Shown: positions 7,516-15,394, counted from the first letter of the stretch. The stretch: 19,055 bases of DNA from Christensenella sp. UBA4263 (GCA_002395225.1 DGWH01000136.1:16688-35742); one strand, 5' to 3'. The notes: a model not told the origin generated them from the sequence alone. Numbers and translations: made by a program.

Positions 7516-8557
7516 CTCCATCCTCCTTCCCCTTTTTCCTCTCCTGATAACGGTGATTTCTGTCCTTCTCCCGCTCTACCTGCAGCGCATATCCCTTGCT
7601 CATTTCATAAATCCGGCTCGCCGTGGCCTCATCGAAATCCATGAGTTCATCCATCAGCCATTCGGATGAGATGATCGTTTTCTTTCTGGCAATGTATCGG
7701 GCATTGATGATCTGGTACGCCAGCTTCACATCCGCATCTGACGGTCCACCGGCCGAACGCGCCCTGCCCAGCTTGAAAAAGTCATCGATGTAAAGCACTT
7801 CACACTCTTTGTATGCCCGAACACGGCTGTTGTATTCCTCCTCGTTCACGAGTCCTTTCAGCCGCACCGATTCCTCCGGCCAGCACATATACCGCACGCT
7901 TTTATTCCCGTTCAGCAGCTCTCCGCATATCGCCGTGCAGATATGCGTTTTCCCGCAGCCAACCGCCCCGCCGATACAAAACCATCTGTCCTCCTCGTCA
8001 TGAACATACTGCTCTGCTTTTTTCCGGATCCGTTCCTGCCAGCTGCTGGTAACCTCAAAGGACTCAAACGTCTGTCTCCGGATACTCGCCGCCAGTCCCG
8101 AATTCTGCAGCCTTTGCCAGCTCTTCCGCCGCTTCTGGCACGGACATTCCACGAGGATTGAATAGCAGTATCCGTTAAACCGGACCTCCTCCGTATAGCC
8201 CCTGTTTTTGCACAGCGGACAGTCAATCCCATCCAGCGAATTCAGGTGTCCCTCCGACTCGTTATACAAATCCGCCTTGGCCTGCAAACACTCCCGGAGC
8301 TCTTCCTGCTGCCGCAGCCTGCGGGCCAGCGGATGATCCGGATCCAGTTCATCCGCCGGCTTTTCGGCCGGGTCCGGCTCAGATGGTGATCGACCGAAGA
8401 TACCGCCGTGCATCTTCTGGAAGATCGTCTGAATACTTTTTAGTTTCGGTTCCTCGGGTGGAATCGGACCTGTTCCCTGAACCTTTTCCAGCACCTCCTG
8501 ATGGTTCCCCTGAGCCGGCAGGTCCCCGACCCTTTCCTGAATGTCTTCTGCCGACAT
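7499..8557 (-). CDS. dnaC: DnaC-type AAA+ helicase loader
   Basis: A 352-residue ATPase that would load the replicative helicase at the element's origin. Residues 1-90 are charged and poorly ordered. A zinc-binding knuckle has C113, C116, C138 and C140 (CPLCKNRG, CPCQKRR). The AAA+ core has Walker A GGAVGCGKTH (K203, T204), Walker B VLYIDDF (about 254-260), a sensor-1-like TIISSEW and an arginine-finger-like ASRIYEM. This domain order is that of phage and element DnaC/DnaI proteins, though the N-terminal part is longer than usual. I choose the ATG at 8557: AAGGAG lies 10 nt upstream, inside the initiator gene's NWKES codons. This gives a 179-nt overlap. A start at 8413 would shrink the overlap but has no ribosome site. 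Gene name is by family only. Confidence 0.9.
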   Translation of the reverse strand: MSAEDIQERVGDLPAQGNHQEVLEKVQGTGPIPPEEPKLKSIQTIFQKMHGGIFGRSPSEPDPAEKPADELDPDHPLARRLRQQEELRECLQAKADLYNESEGHLNSLDGIDCPLCKNRGYTEEVRFNGYCYSILVECPCQKRRKSWQRLQNSGLAASIRRQTFESFEVTSSWQERIRKKAEQYVHDEEDRWFCIGGAVGCGKTHICTAICGELLNGNKSVRYMCWPEESVRLKGLVNEEEYNSRVRAYKECEVLYIDDFFKLGRARSAGGPSDADVKLAYQIINARYIARKKTIISSEWLMDELMDFDEATASRIYEMSKGYALQVEREKDRNHRYQERKKGKEDGDEELV

Positions 8558-9683
8558 GCTGTTCACTCTCCTTCCAGTTTCTCAAAATTCCACGAATATA
8601 CCGCCAGATAACCCTTCCTCCCTCTTTTGCCTCACGGATTGCCTTCAGAATCGTCTCACAGCTGTATTCGGCCAGGAGTTCTCTGGCAATATCCTCATCT
8701 GCCGGCGCAAAGTCGGCACCGCAGTCTCTCATCATCTGCTCAATCGCGGGGATTTCCGTTATGCGCTGCCTCCTCAGTGCTTCCAGTTCCTCCTCAGAGA
8801 CCAGTTCCCCCAGGTATCCCCACCGATCTGTCTTCCCCTCGCGCGCGCACGCGTTCGTCTTATACAAACTCTTATAGACTATACAGTCTGTATGATCTGT
8901 ATCTGTATCTTGTATATCTTTATCCTGTATATCCATATCTGAAATAAATAAACTACAACTACTACTATAACTACTACTGTCTGTGTCTGTCTGAGCATTG
9001 TCAGCATCCTTAAGCATGCTTGAACATGCTTGATCTGCGTCCGATGACGGGTTGACTGTGCCTGTCTGAGCATCCCAAGCATCCTCAGATCTGCCTGTGC
9101 ATGTCCGGGCATTGCCTGCATCCTCAGAGAGTTCTGAGCAGGTCTGAGCATCCTCAGCCTCCCCGAGCATGCATGAACATGCTTGATCCGCGTCCAATGA
9201 CGGATGGATTGTGCATGTCTGAGCATTCCCTGCATCCTCGGAGATCTCTGTGCATGTCTGAACAGCGTCAGCATCCCCGGAGCCGCCTGTGCATGTCAGA
9301 TCTGCTTCCGCCTCATGAGAAATGCTGCCTGATCCCTGATCATTGTCCGCATGATCTGCAAGCTCTGTACCGTTCAGGTCATTCCCTTCCATTTGGGGTT
9401 TTCCCGCCTTCTTTCCTCCGGCCTGTGCCCACCGTGCCTTTGCCGCCTTCTGGGCACGTTTTTTCCTGACCGCTGCATCATCCCCGGTCTTCTGCAGACT
9501 GATTTCCACTTTTTGTTTAAGCAGCAGATAGGCAATCCTCTGTCCCAGATAAAAGGTGCCAATATCTGTTTCCACCCCGGTTTCTGCATATTTTGTCAGG
9601 GCACAGATGACGGGAAACGCATCCCCGCCGAGTGTTTCATTCAGGATCTCCATATCACCTGCAAAGAAAACAGGATTCGACAT
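8379..9683 (-). CDS. DnaD-domain phage replication initiator with repetitive linker
   Basis: A 434-residue replisome-organiser type protein. The N-terminus (MSNPVFFAGDMEIL to about residue 75) looks like the winged-helix domain of these proteins, followed by basic KKRAQKAAKARWAQAGGKK. Residues about 100-270 are a low-complexity acidic, Ser/Thr/Cys-rich linker with repeats such as AQTCT and DADQACS. The DnaD-like domain follows (about 290-370), ending in the diagnostic VIWRYIRGILRNW. It would bind the origin and hand over to the DnaC-type loader encoded next. The last 64 residues are glycine/serine/arginine-rich and overlap the loader gene by 179 nt. GAGGAGG stands 10 nt before the ATG. The 90-nt gap before it shows nothing. 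Confidence 0.88.
   Translation of the reverse strand: MSNPVFFAGDMEILNETLGGDAFPVICALTKYAETGVETDIGTFYLGQRIAYLLLKQKVEISLQKTGDDAAVRKKRAQKAAKARWAQAGGKKAGKPQMEGNDLNGTELADHADNDQGSGSISHEAEADLTCTGGSGDADAVQTCTEISEDAGNAQTCTIHPSLDADQACSCMLGEAEDAQTCSELSEDAGNARTCTGRSEDAWDAQTGTVNPSSDADQACSSMLKDADNAQTDTDSSSYSSSCSLFISDMDIQDKDIQDTDTDHTDCIVYKSLYKTNACAREGKTDRWGYLGELVSEEELEALRRQRITEIPAIEQMMRDCGADFAPADEDIARELLAEYSCETILKAIREAKEGGRVIWRYIRGILRNWKESEQHVGRRHSGKGRGPAGSGEPSGGAGKGSGNRSDSTRGTETKKYSDDLPEDARRYLRSITI
8990..9300 (-). repeat. Internal repeats in the initiator linker
   Basis: The DNA coding for the linker repeats blocks such as GCATGTCTGAGCAT and TGAACATGCTTGAT; the latter occurs at 9021 and again at 9174, a 153-nt (51-codon) spacing, followed in both by TCCG/CCGCGTCC..ATGACGG. 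Shorter units of about 13-16 codons (EDAGNAQTCT, EDAQTCSELS, EDAGNARTCT, EDAWDAQTGT) lie between. The reading frame is kept throughout, so the repeats grew by in-frame duplication. The clustered cysteines are odd for a linker. Confidence 0.8.
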
Positions 9684-9773
9684 TGATCAACCGCCTCCTC
9701 ACATATTTCATTTGTCTAAGCCCCGCTCCTGATCCGGACAAGTCCCGCTTTTCATGAATGGAAAACCGGCTGA

Positions 9774-10379
9774 TCAGAAAGGGAGCTCCTCATCATCCAC
9801 ATCCTCCGGAATGAATTCCTGCACATCCGGTCCGGTCTTGACAGACACGCTTTTCTCTAATTTGCGTCTGGCAGGCACGATGTAATCCTCCCTGCGGATA
9901 CAATCCGCCGTTCGTGCCCGGCAGGCACATACACCCGTTCGGAGTGTCCCGTCATTGCCCTCATATTCCTCTTCACGAAACAGAAGCCCCACCTTCATGC
10001 CCCTGAATTCGTCGAGATTCAGCGGCCACTTAATCCTGAATCCTTCATTCGACTTTTCCATACATTCCAGCAGGCCCTTAAATGCCGGGTTTGTCAGGCC
10101 CTCATTCGTGTAAGGAAACACGGTGTACGTTCCGAGCCATCTGGCCGGTTTGCCGCCTCTTGCTTTGCGCGTTTTCTGCCTCCGGTAGTGCCGCGCAAAG
10201 AAGTCCCTGTATTCTCCCTCCGCAATATCAAAACTGACTGACACCACCAATGTTCCTGTTCTCCGGATGATTTTCTCCTCCGCTTTTTTGATCTCACACA
10301 CATAACCGCCGGCAGGAAGACGCTCAGCGTCACTGCCATATGATTCTGCGCGGTCATAATCTTCCGGTTTCTGCAACAC
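9774..10379 (-). CDS. Phage DUF669-like probable ssDNA-binding protein
   Basis: A 201-residue protein and the first gene of the cassette. The N-terminus has the pattern of DUF669 phage proteins: KPEDYDRAESYG, then LPAGGYVCEIKKAEE, TLVVSVSFDIAEGEY and an aromatic FARHYRRQ. The middle is predicted beta-rich, fitting an OB-like fold. The end is acidic, DVDDEELPF, like the tip by which SSB proteins recruit partners. With an initiator and a helicase loader behind it, ssDNA binding in replication or recombination is the likely role; this is inference. I start at the GTG at 10379, with AAGGAG 7 nt upstream, rather than at an ATG at 10415 with no site; this start also matches the family's usual beginning. 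Confidence 0.72.
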   Translation of the reverse strand: MLQKPEDYDRAESYGSDAERLPAGGYVCEIKKAEEKIIRRTGTLVVSVSFDIAEGEYRDFFARHYRRQKTRKARGGKPARWLGTYTVFPYTNEGLTNPAFKGLLECMEKSNEGFRIKWPLNLDEFRGMKVGLLFREEEYEGNDGTLRTGVCACRARTADCIRREDYIVPARRKLEKSVSVKTGPDVQEFIPEDVDDEELPF

Positions 10380-10966
10380 TGCCTTTCTCCTTTCTGTCAT
10401 CCCTGTACCTGTCATCTGCCTGAATCCCGGATTCGGCCTATAGCCCTGTTTTGCAGGCCCGGTCCTCCCGTTCCGGAATCAGGAAAACCATTCCATCCAT
10501 GACCGGTCTGGCAGGAGGAGTTGTCCTCCCCCGTTTTCACCGGCCGCTGCGCACCGGGACAAAGACCGCTCATCCCCGTTTACGTGAACCGTTTTCCCCC
10601 GGATTCGCTGCCCGGATACGACAAAAAACCGGACGCACAAAACCAGAGGGTGTCACACCTTTTTTCTGTCCCCGGGCATAATCTCCCCAGGGAAGGCTGC
10701 CGCACCGGACAGAATCCGGTTCGGCATATGCCCAATAGAACACGGTGTAACATCCCACCAGCCGTATGCATCCGGCGATGGATCTGTTCCCTGCCCGCCC
10801 TGGATGGGAGGGACCGGAAACAGAGATGATTCATTTGAAAACAGGAGGACATCTGATCTGTCGAGGCCAATGGCCCAAAGACGGGGATTGGCCCGGCTCT
10901 TTCGGAGGATTCGCTCTGCACAAACAGCCGAAACGCCCGGAGCTGTTCCCTTCAGATGACAGCAAT
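10380..10966 (-). other. Long untranslated leader of the cassette, no supported gene
   Basis: About 590 nt between the operator promoter and the first gene. Several short frames exist on both strands, but none has a good ribosome site, recognisable motif or consistent composition. A weak GGTG/CACC hairpin followed by six T occurs on the plus strand near 10649-10665. The stretch could carry an origin, an antisense RNA or leader control, but I see no specific signal. Confidence 0.5.
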
Positions 10967-10995
10967 AGTATAGCGTTACAACCTTGTAACGTCTA
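10967..10995 (-). promoter_or_regulatory. Repressor-type promoter of the phage cassette
   Basis: On the minus strand TAGACG (10990-10995, 4 of 6 to TTGACA) and TATACT (10967-10972, 5 of 6 to TATAAT) are separated by 17 nt. The palindrome CGTTACAA-CC-TTGTAACG (10974-10991) fills this spacer, so a bound dimer would block RNA polymerase. It points into the cassette. Confidence 0.7.
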
Positions 10996-11106
10996 CCATT
11001 TCAGCGTTACAATTTTGATATAAAATGCCGGTTTTTGGTCATTTTGTATGTAACATTCTATTTCTTTTGTGCACTTTTCATTACAATTTTGTAACGGCTG
11101 TAACGC
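10974..11106. promoter_or_regulatory. Array of GTTACAA-nn-TTGTAAC palindromes (operators or iterons)
   Basis: Site 1 (10974-10991) has perfect 8-nt arms around CC. Site 2 (from 11005) has a perfect left arm CGTTACAA and a degenerate right half. Site 3 (11079-11096) has arms CATTACAA and TTGTAACG around TT. Half-sites lie at about 11045-11054 (TGTATGTAAC) and 11098-11106 (CTGTAACGC). The DNA between is AT-rich, unlike its flanks. It fits a repressor operator cluster, or binding sites of the initiator at an origin. Confidence 0.75.
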
Positions 11107-11272
11107 TTGTGCCGGACACAATTTCAGCCGTCTGCCGTTCTGTATCCTGAAAAACAGAACGGCTCTTTCTTGCCTGTCAGATACGCGTACAGAAATGAGC
11201 GCTTTGAACCCCTGAAGATGGCCTCGTCGTGAAACAGGAACAAAGACGTTTAATGGGATGAACATCACAAAA

Positions 11273-11308
11273 CCCCCTTAACCCTGGGATAAGCAGGCGT
11301 TAAGGGGG
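11273..11308 (-). terminator. Terminator-like hairpin before the phage-cassette promoter
   Basis: A perfect 10-bp stem, CCCCCTTAAC (11273-11282) with GTTAAGGGGG (11299-11308), enclosing a 16-nt loop that can itself pair CCTG/CAGG. On the minus strand it is followed by TTTTG, so it would stop transcripts arriving from the DUF1016 operon. The 164 nt between it and the operators (11107-11272) show nothing. Confidence 0.65.
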
Positions 11309-11620
11309 AAACGATTGTTCTCGCTCCGGCAGGCAGTACAGCCGACCGCACAAAAGGGCGGTTCTGTCTCTGCGCGGCTTGGACACGCCCGTCTGCCGGC
11401 GCCAATGCTGACGGCAGACGGTTATGCTTTTGTCTTTTGGTTTTCCAGAGAAAAGGACATCTGAGCCGAACGGGAAGATGAATACTTTCAGAAACGGTCT
11501 GGTCATCCGGTATATCCGGGCAAAGCTGCCATGAAGGATTAAGGCTGCAAGGTGATCTTTTCACCCGTATCCCTTCCCCATCTCTTCCGTTTTGATTGAG
11601 TTATGGGTCTGGTATTCCGG
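11309..11620. other. Spacer with no supported gene
   Basis: Short open frames run on the minus strand after the DUF1016 operon, but none has a ribosome site or known motif. One (11539-11757) overlaps the 55-residue ORF and could be its decayed continuation in another frame. I see no other structure here. Confidence 0.4.
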
Positions 11621-11788
11621 TCATCCAGTCTGATTTCGAGTGTATATTTGACAACATTCAGGTTCAAATACCATCTCACCAAACATATCGCTAAAATCTC
11701 CGACCTTTTCGGCAAGCAGCTTTTCTGCCGGATCGACAGGTCCATTAATCCAGTCAAAATATTCTCCCTCAGTTCTGTACATACCCAT
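11621..11788 (-). CDS. Small ORF coupled to the DUF1016 nuclease gene, 55 residues
   Basis: Its ATG overlaps the stop of the nuclease gene as TAATG, with GAAGGGG just upstream, so it should be translated. It reads MGMYRTEGEYFDWINGPVD, then an acidic helical stretch (AEKLLAEKVGDFSDMFGEM), and ends in a less convincing basic tail. I do not recognise it. It may be a third component of the pair, or the start of a longer gene now truncated after about residue 43, since a neighbouring frame stays open beyond. Confidence 0.5.
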   Translation of the reverse strand: MGMYRTEGEYFDWINGPVDPAEKLLAEKVGDFSDMFGEMVFEPECCQIYTRNQTG

Positions 11789-12888
11789 TATTCCCCTTCC
11801 TCCGCCAACCACTGTTCCAGCTTCTTCTGCAGCAGTTTCTTGTCCGGCAGGTACAGCTCATACCTTGCCGCATAGATATTTGCGTCTTTCGGCAGAGTCA
11901 GTTCTACCAATGCATCATTTTTATCCTTACAGAGCAGAATGCCGACTGTGGGGTTTTCATCCTCGGTTTTCTCATAACGGTCATAATAGTTCACATACAT
12001 CTGCATCTGTCCGAGATCTTTGTGCGTCAGCTTCTTCACCTTCAGGTCGAACAGCACAAAGCATCGGAGAAGGCGATTATACATAACCAGATCACAATAG
12101 AAGGTATCCTCGTCAAAAACAAAACGTTTCTGGCGTGCCGAGAACGTGAAGCCTGTCCCAAGCTCCATGATGAATTCCTGCAGGTGATTGAGCAGCCTCG
12201 TCTCAAGTTCCGTTTCGGAATATACAGCCTGTGCCGGGAATCCCAAAAACTCCAGCACCATCGGATCCTTCACGATGTCCTCCGGCTTCTGTACAACAAG
12301 CCCCTGTGTGGACAACTCAATAACCTTGCTTTTATCAGAGCTCAGCAAAAGCCGTTCATAGAGCGAAGAAGAATACTGGCGCTGAAGCTGGCGAACGTTC
12401 CATCGACTCTTTGCAGCTTCAATCTCATAGAATTTCCGTTCATCCGGATTCTTGATTCGCATCAGAATCAGGTAGTGCGACCATGGGAGAGTGAACGGCA
12501 CGTCTTTCAAATTCCCAAACAGCGTTTGGGATTTCTCGATTGCAAATTCAGTAAACAACGTTTGGGAAATTCGATCTTGAAATGTCAGGTAAAACTTTCT
12601 CGCATTACGCAATGATTCTCTGGAATACCCGCGTCCGAATTCCTCCGTCAGCGCCTCAGACAGTCGATCGATCACACGGGCTCCATACTGAGCGCGATCC
12701 TGTCCATTCTGCTGTTCTTCGACAATCCACCGGCCCAGTGCGTAATTGGTCATAAGCTCAATGATGTTCACATGCTGGACAGCAAGTCCGCGGGCATAAC
12801 GGATCAGGTCAATAGAATTTCTGCACAGTTCCTCCATATCGATAATTGCAGTGGATTCCTCAACAGTAATATCTGTATCCTTCTTCAT
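11788..12888 (-). CDS. DUF1016/YhcG-family PDDEXK nuclease
   Basis: A 366-residue protein matching the DUF1016 (YhcG) family in length and order. The N-terminal domain has ALGRWIVEEQQ and GYSRESLRNARKFYLTF; the C-terminal nuclease domain has FYCDLVMYNR (D266) and FVLFDLKVKKL (D281-x-K283), then DLGQMQMYVNYYDRY. The family usually has E-x-K; here it is D-x-K, which may still bind metal. Members are predicted DNA nucleases often found in defence and mobile islands, and their partners vary. It overlaps the upstream RHH gene by ATGA, and GGAG lies 4 nt before its start, so the two are coupled; a 55-residue ORF is coupled behind it. A toxin or defence nuclease controlled by the RHH protein is the likely reading, not shown by sequence alone. 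Confidence 0.88.
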   Translation of the reverse strand: MKKDTDITVEESTAIIDMEELCRNSIDLIRYARGLAVQHVNIIELMTNYALGRWIVEEQQNGQDRAQYGARVIDRLSEALTEEFGRGYSRESLRNARKFYLTFQDRISQTLFTEFAIEKSQTLFGNLKDVPFTLPWSHYLILMRIKNPDERKFYEIEAAKSRWNVRQLQRQYSSSLYERLLLSSDKSKVIELSTQGLVVQKPEDIVKDPMVLEFLGFPAQAVYSETELETRLLNHLQEFIMELGTGFTFSARQKRFVFDEDTFYCDLVMYNRLLRCFVLFDLKVKKLTHKDLGQMQMYVNYYDRYEKTEDENPTVGILLCKDKNDALVELTLPKDANIYAARYELYLPDKKLLQKKLEQWLAEEGE

Positions 12889-13082
12889 TCATCTCCACCT
12901 GCCTTCCTGCTTTCATATGCTTTTACCATATCATCGTACTCATCTATCAGTTTATTCAGAGCACGCTCTATAGCCACGGTCTTCGACTGCCCGGCACGCT
13001 CACAGTATGCCTCAAGGCGGTCGAATGTAGCTTTGTCCATCTTAATGCTGATCGGCTGGGCATTCTTTTTCTGTCTTGGCAT
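12885..13082 (-). CDS. Ribbon-helix-helix DNA-binding protein, antitoxin-like
   Basis: A 65-residue protein with the CopG/Arc pattern: a beta strand QPISIKMD, helix ATFDRLEAYCERAG, a turn at QSKTVAIERAL and a final helix NKLIDEYDDMV. The N-terminus is basic. Such proteins bind operators as dimers and often act as antitoxins. GGAGG lies 6 nt before the ATG. It is the first gene of an operon with the DUF1016 nuclease (4-nt ATGA overlap), has its own promoter, and probably autoregulates. No toxin-binding tail is obvious beyond the last ~12 residues. Confidence 0.8.
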   Translation of the reverse strand: MPRQKKNAQPISIKMDKATFDRLEAYCERAGQSKTVAIERALNKLIDEYDDMVKAYESRKAGGDE

Positions 13083-13121
13083 ATCACACCTCCCTGAACT
13101 CCTGTTCGGTTTTACATTCCT

Positions 13122-13149
13122 ATTGTATATGATTTTATAGAAATATCAA
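13122..13149 (-). promoter_or_regulatory. Promoter of the RHH-DUF1016 operon
   Basis: On the minus strand TTGATA (13144-13149, 5 of 6) and TACAAT (13122-13127, 5 of 6) are 16 nt apart, in AT-rich DNA. The leader to the RHH start is about 35 nt. Confidence 0.65.
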
Positions 13150-13162
13150 TACGTTTCAGGGC

Positions 13163-13186
13163 AAAAAAATATGACCTTCCCGGTCA
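13163..13186 (-). terminator. Small terminator after the adhesin pseudogene
   Basis: On the minus strand TGACC and GGTCA (13182-13186 with 13172-13176) form a short stem followed by seven T (13163-13169). It stands just before the RHH promoter and insulates it. The 180 nt between it and the pseudogene (13187-13363) hold no gene. Confidence 0.6.
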
Positions 13187-13363
13187 AAATCATCTTCCAT
13201 TCCCCTTAGCTCCGATTTCAAGTCCAAACCCTTCTGTCAACTCTCCCCGGCGCAAACATCTCTTCATTATCTGGCCCTTTTAAGCCGTAATCCCCAATTT
13301 ATCGCCTATTTTCGGCGCAACATGAACGGCTTTCATCATCCTCGCGCCGTAGCAAGTTGTGAT

Positions 13364-15394
13364 TTAGGTTCCGGCTTCGGTTTTTGACGTGATGGATGTG
13401 GTATAAGGTTGTGTGGCTTCGGTTGCAGTGCCAAGAGCGTACTGCATTTCGCCGCCTGTCGGTTCACCTGTCACGGTCACAAGCGGTTTCTCCGTATCGT
13501 CATAAGTTCTGTTGTTTGCAGTAACAGAGGCCGATACAGCGTTCGCCTTGTTGATGGTCACGGTCACTTCTTTTGTCGCCTGTGTATAAGTTGCCGTTTC
13601 CGCTGCTGTTACAGTGACATAGGCTTTTCCGTCCGCAGGAACCTTCTTGATGGTCAGTGCGCCGGTGGTTGCGTTCACTTCGATATAGTCCCCGCTACCA
13701 GCTTTTACTGCATAGCTGATCGCGCCGCCGCCCGTTGTCGGGTCGGTTACACTGGCGCTGACACTTTTGCCTGTGTCGCCATAGGTCACCGTCACATTAC
13801 CGGCAGTGATGGTCTGGGTGCCCTTATCATTGATCGTCAGCTTGCCGTTTGTATAGCTGATACTATAATTATCTCCTGCGCTTGCGCCTGAAGCAACGAT
13901 GTCACAGGTGCCTACCACAGTATTGGCAGGGGTAGCTGCGCTGTTGTCCTTCTGATAAGCCAGCGTCGGGTTGGGTTGTCAGTGTATCCGTACCCACAAG
14001 CCCTGTAACGGTATAGAAATCTGCGCCGGAGAGTATGGGCACTGTGCCGCCCACATAGATGCTCTGATCCTTCGCTGTGATGGTGACTGTTGCCTTGCTG
14101 ATGTTCACGGTTACATTCTTGGCAGCCGCTGCATAGCCGTTGCCGCCTGTGCCGCCCGTGTTGGTCTCGGAGGCGGTGACAGTCACATATGCTTTACCGT
14201 CTGCCGGAACTTTTTTGATCGTCAATATACCGTCAGAGGCAACACTGATGTAATCCTCACTTCCTGCCTTGACTGCATAGCTGATTTCGCCGTTGCCATC
14301 CGTCGTGGCGCTGACACTCTTATTCGTGTCACCATAGGCAGCTGCTATGTCGGACGCTGTGATGGTCTGCGTATCTTTCGCTGTAATCGTCAGAGTGCCG
14401 TTTGTGTAGCTTATGTTGTAGTTATCGCCTGCGCTCGCACCGTAAGGAACGATGTCATAGGTGCCCGCCACAGTATTGACCGGAGTGGCTGTGCTGCCGT
14501 CCTTCTGATAGACCAGCGTCGGAGCAGTAGTCAATGCATCCGTACCTACAAGCCCTGTGACGGAGTAATGCGTATCCAGAACCGGCGCAGACAGTTCTGG
14601 CACCGTGCCACCCGATCATGATACTTTGATCTTTAGCCGTGACGGTCGCTTCCGCCTTTCTGATCGTAACAGTAACTTCCTTGGCCGTTTCCGCATAGTC
14701 ATGGGTCGCAGCCGCCGTTACGATAACGTAGGCTTTACCGTCTGCCGGAACCGCTTTGATGGTCAATTTACCGTCAGAGGCTACGTCGATATAATCCCCG
14801 CTGCCTTCTTTAACGCCATAGCTAATCGCGCCGCCATCCGTGGCTGGCTTGGTGACGATGGCGCTGATACTTTTATCTGTGTCTCCGTAGGTGGCTGTCA
14901 CATCAGACGCGGTTATGGTCTGCGCGGCTCTATCTGCATAGCCATAAACCTCAATCTTTAATATACCTTTAGACTGATTTGCTAGAATGGGGTTCCATTT
15001 ACTTGTTGGGTCTTATCTTCCTCCGTGGTTTCAACTACAAATGGAGCTTCACTGTCTGCAGCAATACGATTGGCATCGTCATAGAATACGCATTTGGTGA
15101 TGGTATATCCATCGACAGAGGTGACAGTTGCCGTAAATCCATATCCCCACCATCCCCAGTTTGTTCTTCCATTGTTAGTGTAATTAGAGCTGCCATTTGC
15201 TGTATAACTGAATGAAAAGGTTGCCACACCATCTGTACTATAGCTAGCCTGTTCCTTACCGGTTGCTGTAATGGTAGTGAGTAGTGTTTCAGTATTATCT
15301 GCATACGCCGTCAAGCTCATGCTCGGCATAGCCCGATCACCATCGCCAGCGTGAGCAAAACGTCCAGCAGCTTTCTTCCTGTTTTCTGTTTCAT
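13364..15394 (-). pseudogene. MBG/Ig-like-repeat surface protein, frameshifted and truncated
   Basis: The ATG at 15394 has GGAGG upstream and starts MKQKTGRKLLDVLLTLAMVIG, a signal peptide. The frame breaks near 15330, before MPSMSLTAYADN. A short N-terminal domain (15300-14990) with VTSVDGYTITKCVFYD follows, then a second shift near 14995 and a series of MBG-type repeats with YGDT, SGDYI, LTIK, VPADGKAYV and VTVTI blocks. More shifts occur near 14610 and 13970. The last repeat turns into YTTSITSKTEAGT and stops, where related proteins go on with further repeats and an anchor; no LPxTG or other anchor remains. In intact form this would be a wall- or matrix-exposed adhesin. Four shifts argue for decay, although error or phase-varying slippage cannot be excluded. 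Confidence 0.85.
13530..14930 (-). repeat. Three tandem MBG repeat units in the adhesin pseudogene
   Basis: The segment coding VPADGKAYV recurs around 13630, 14200 and 14740, spacings of about 570 and 540 nt. Each unit also has a YGDT-[DN/GK]-KS-[IV]-SA block, an ISY-[AG]-VK block, an NYxISYTNGxLTI block and a VTGLVGT block (part in each unit). DNA similarity is high, which would favour recombination between units. Confidence 0.75.

Noticed and set aside
8840..8860. Alternating CG run as a Z-DNA or structural signal
   Set aside because: It is about 15 nt long and fully explained as codons of the initiator between its linker and DnaD-like domain.
8990..9300. Possible CRISPR array, because of regularly repeated short blocks
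   Set aside because: The repeats keep one reading frame, vary in length and spacing, and code for a linker between two known domains.
10649..10665. Plus-strand terminator (GGTG/CACC then six T)
   Set aside because: The stem is only 4 bp and no plus-strand gene precedes it.
10451..10921. Several frames of 60-110 codons on both strands in the cassette leader
   Set aside because: No ribosome sites, motifs or consistent frame; better treated as a leader.
13970..14620. Plus-strand frames opposite the MBG repeats
   Set aside because: They mirror the repeat structure of the minus-strand protein and have no start signals.
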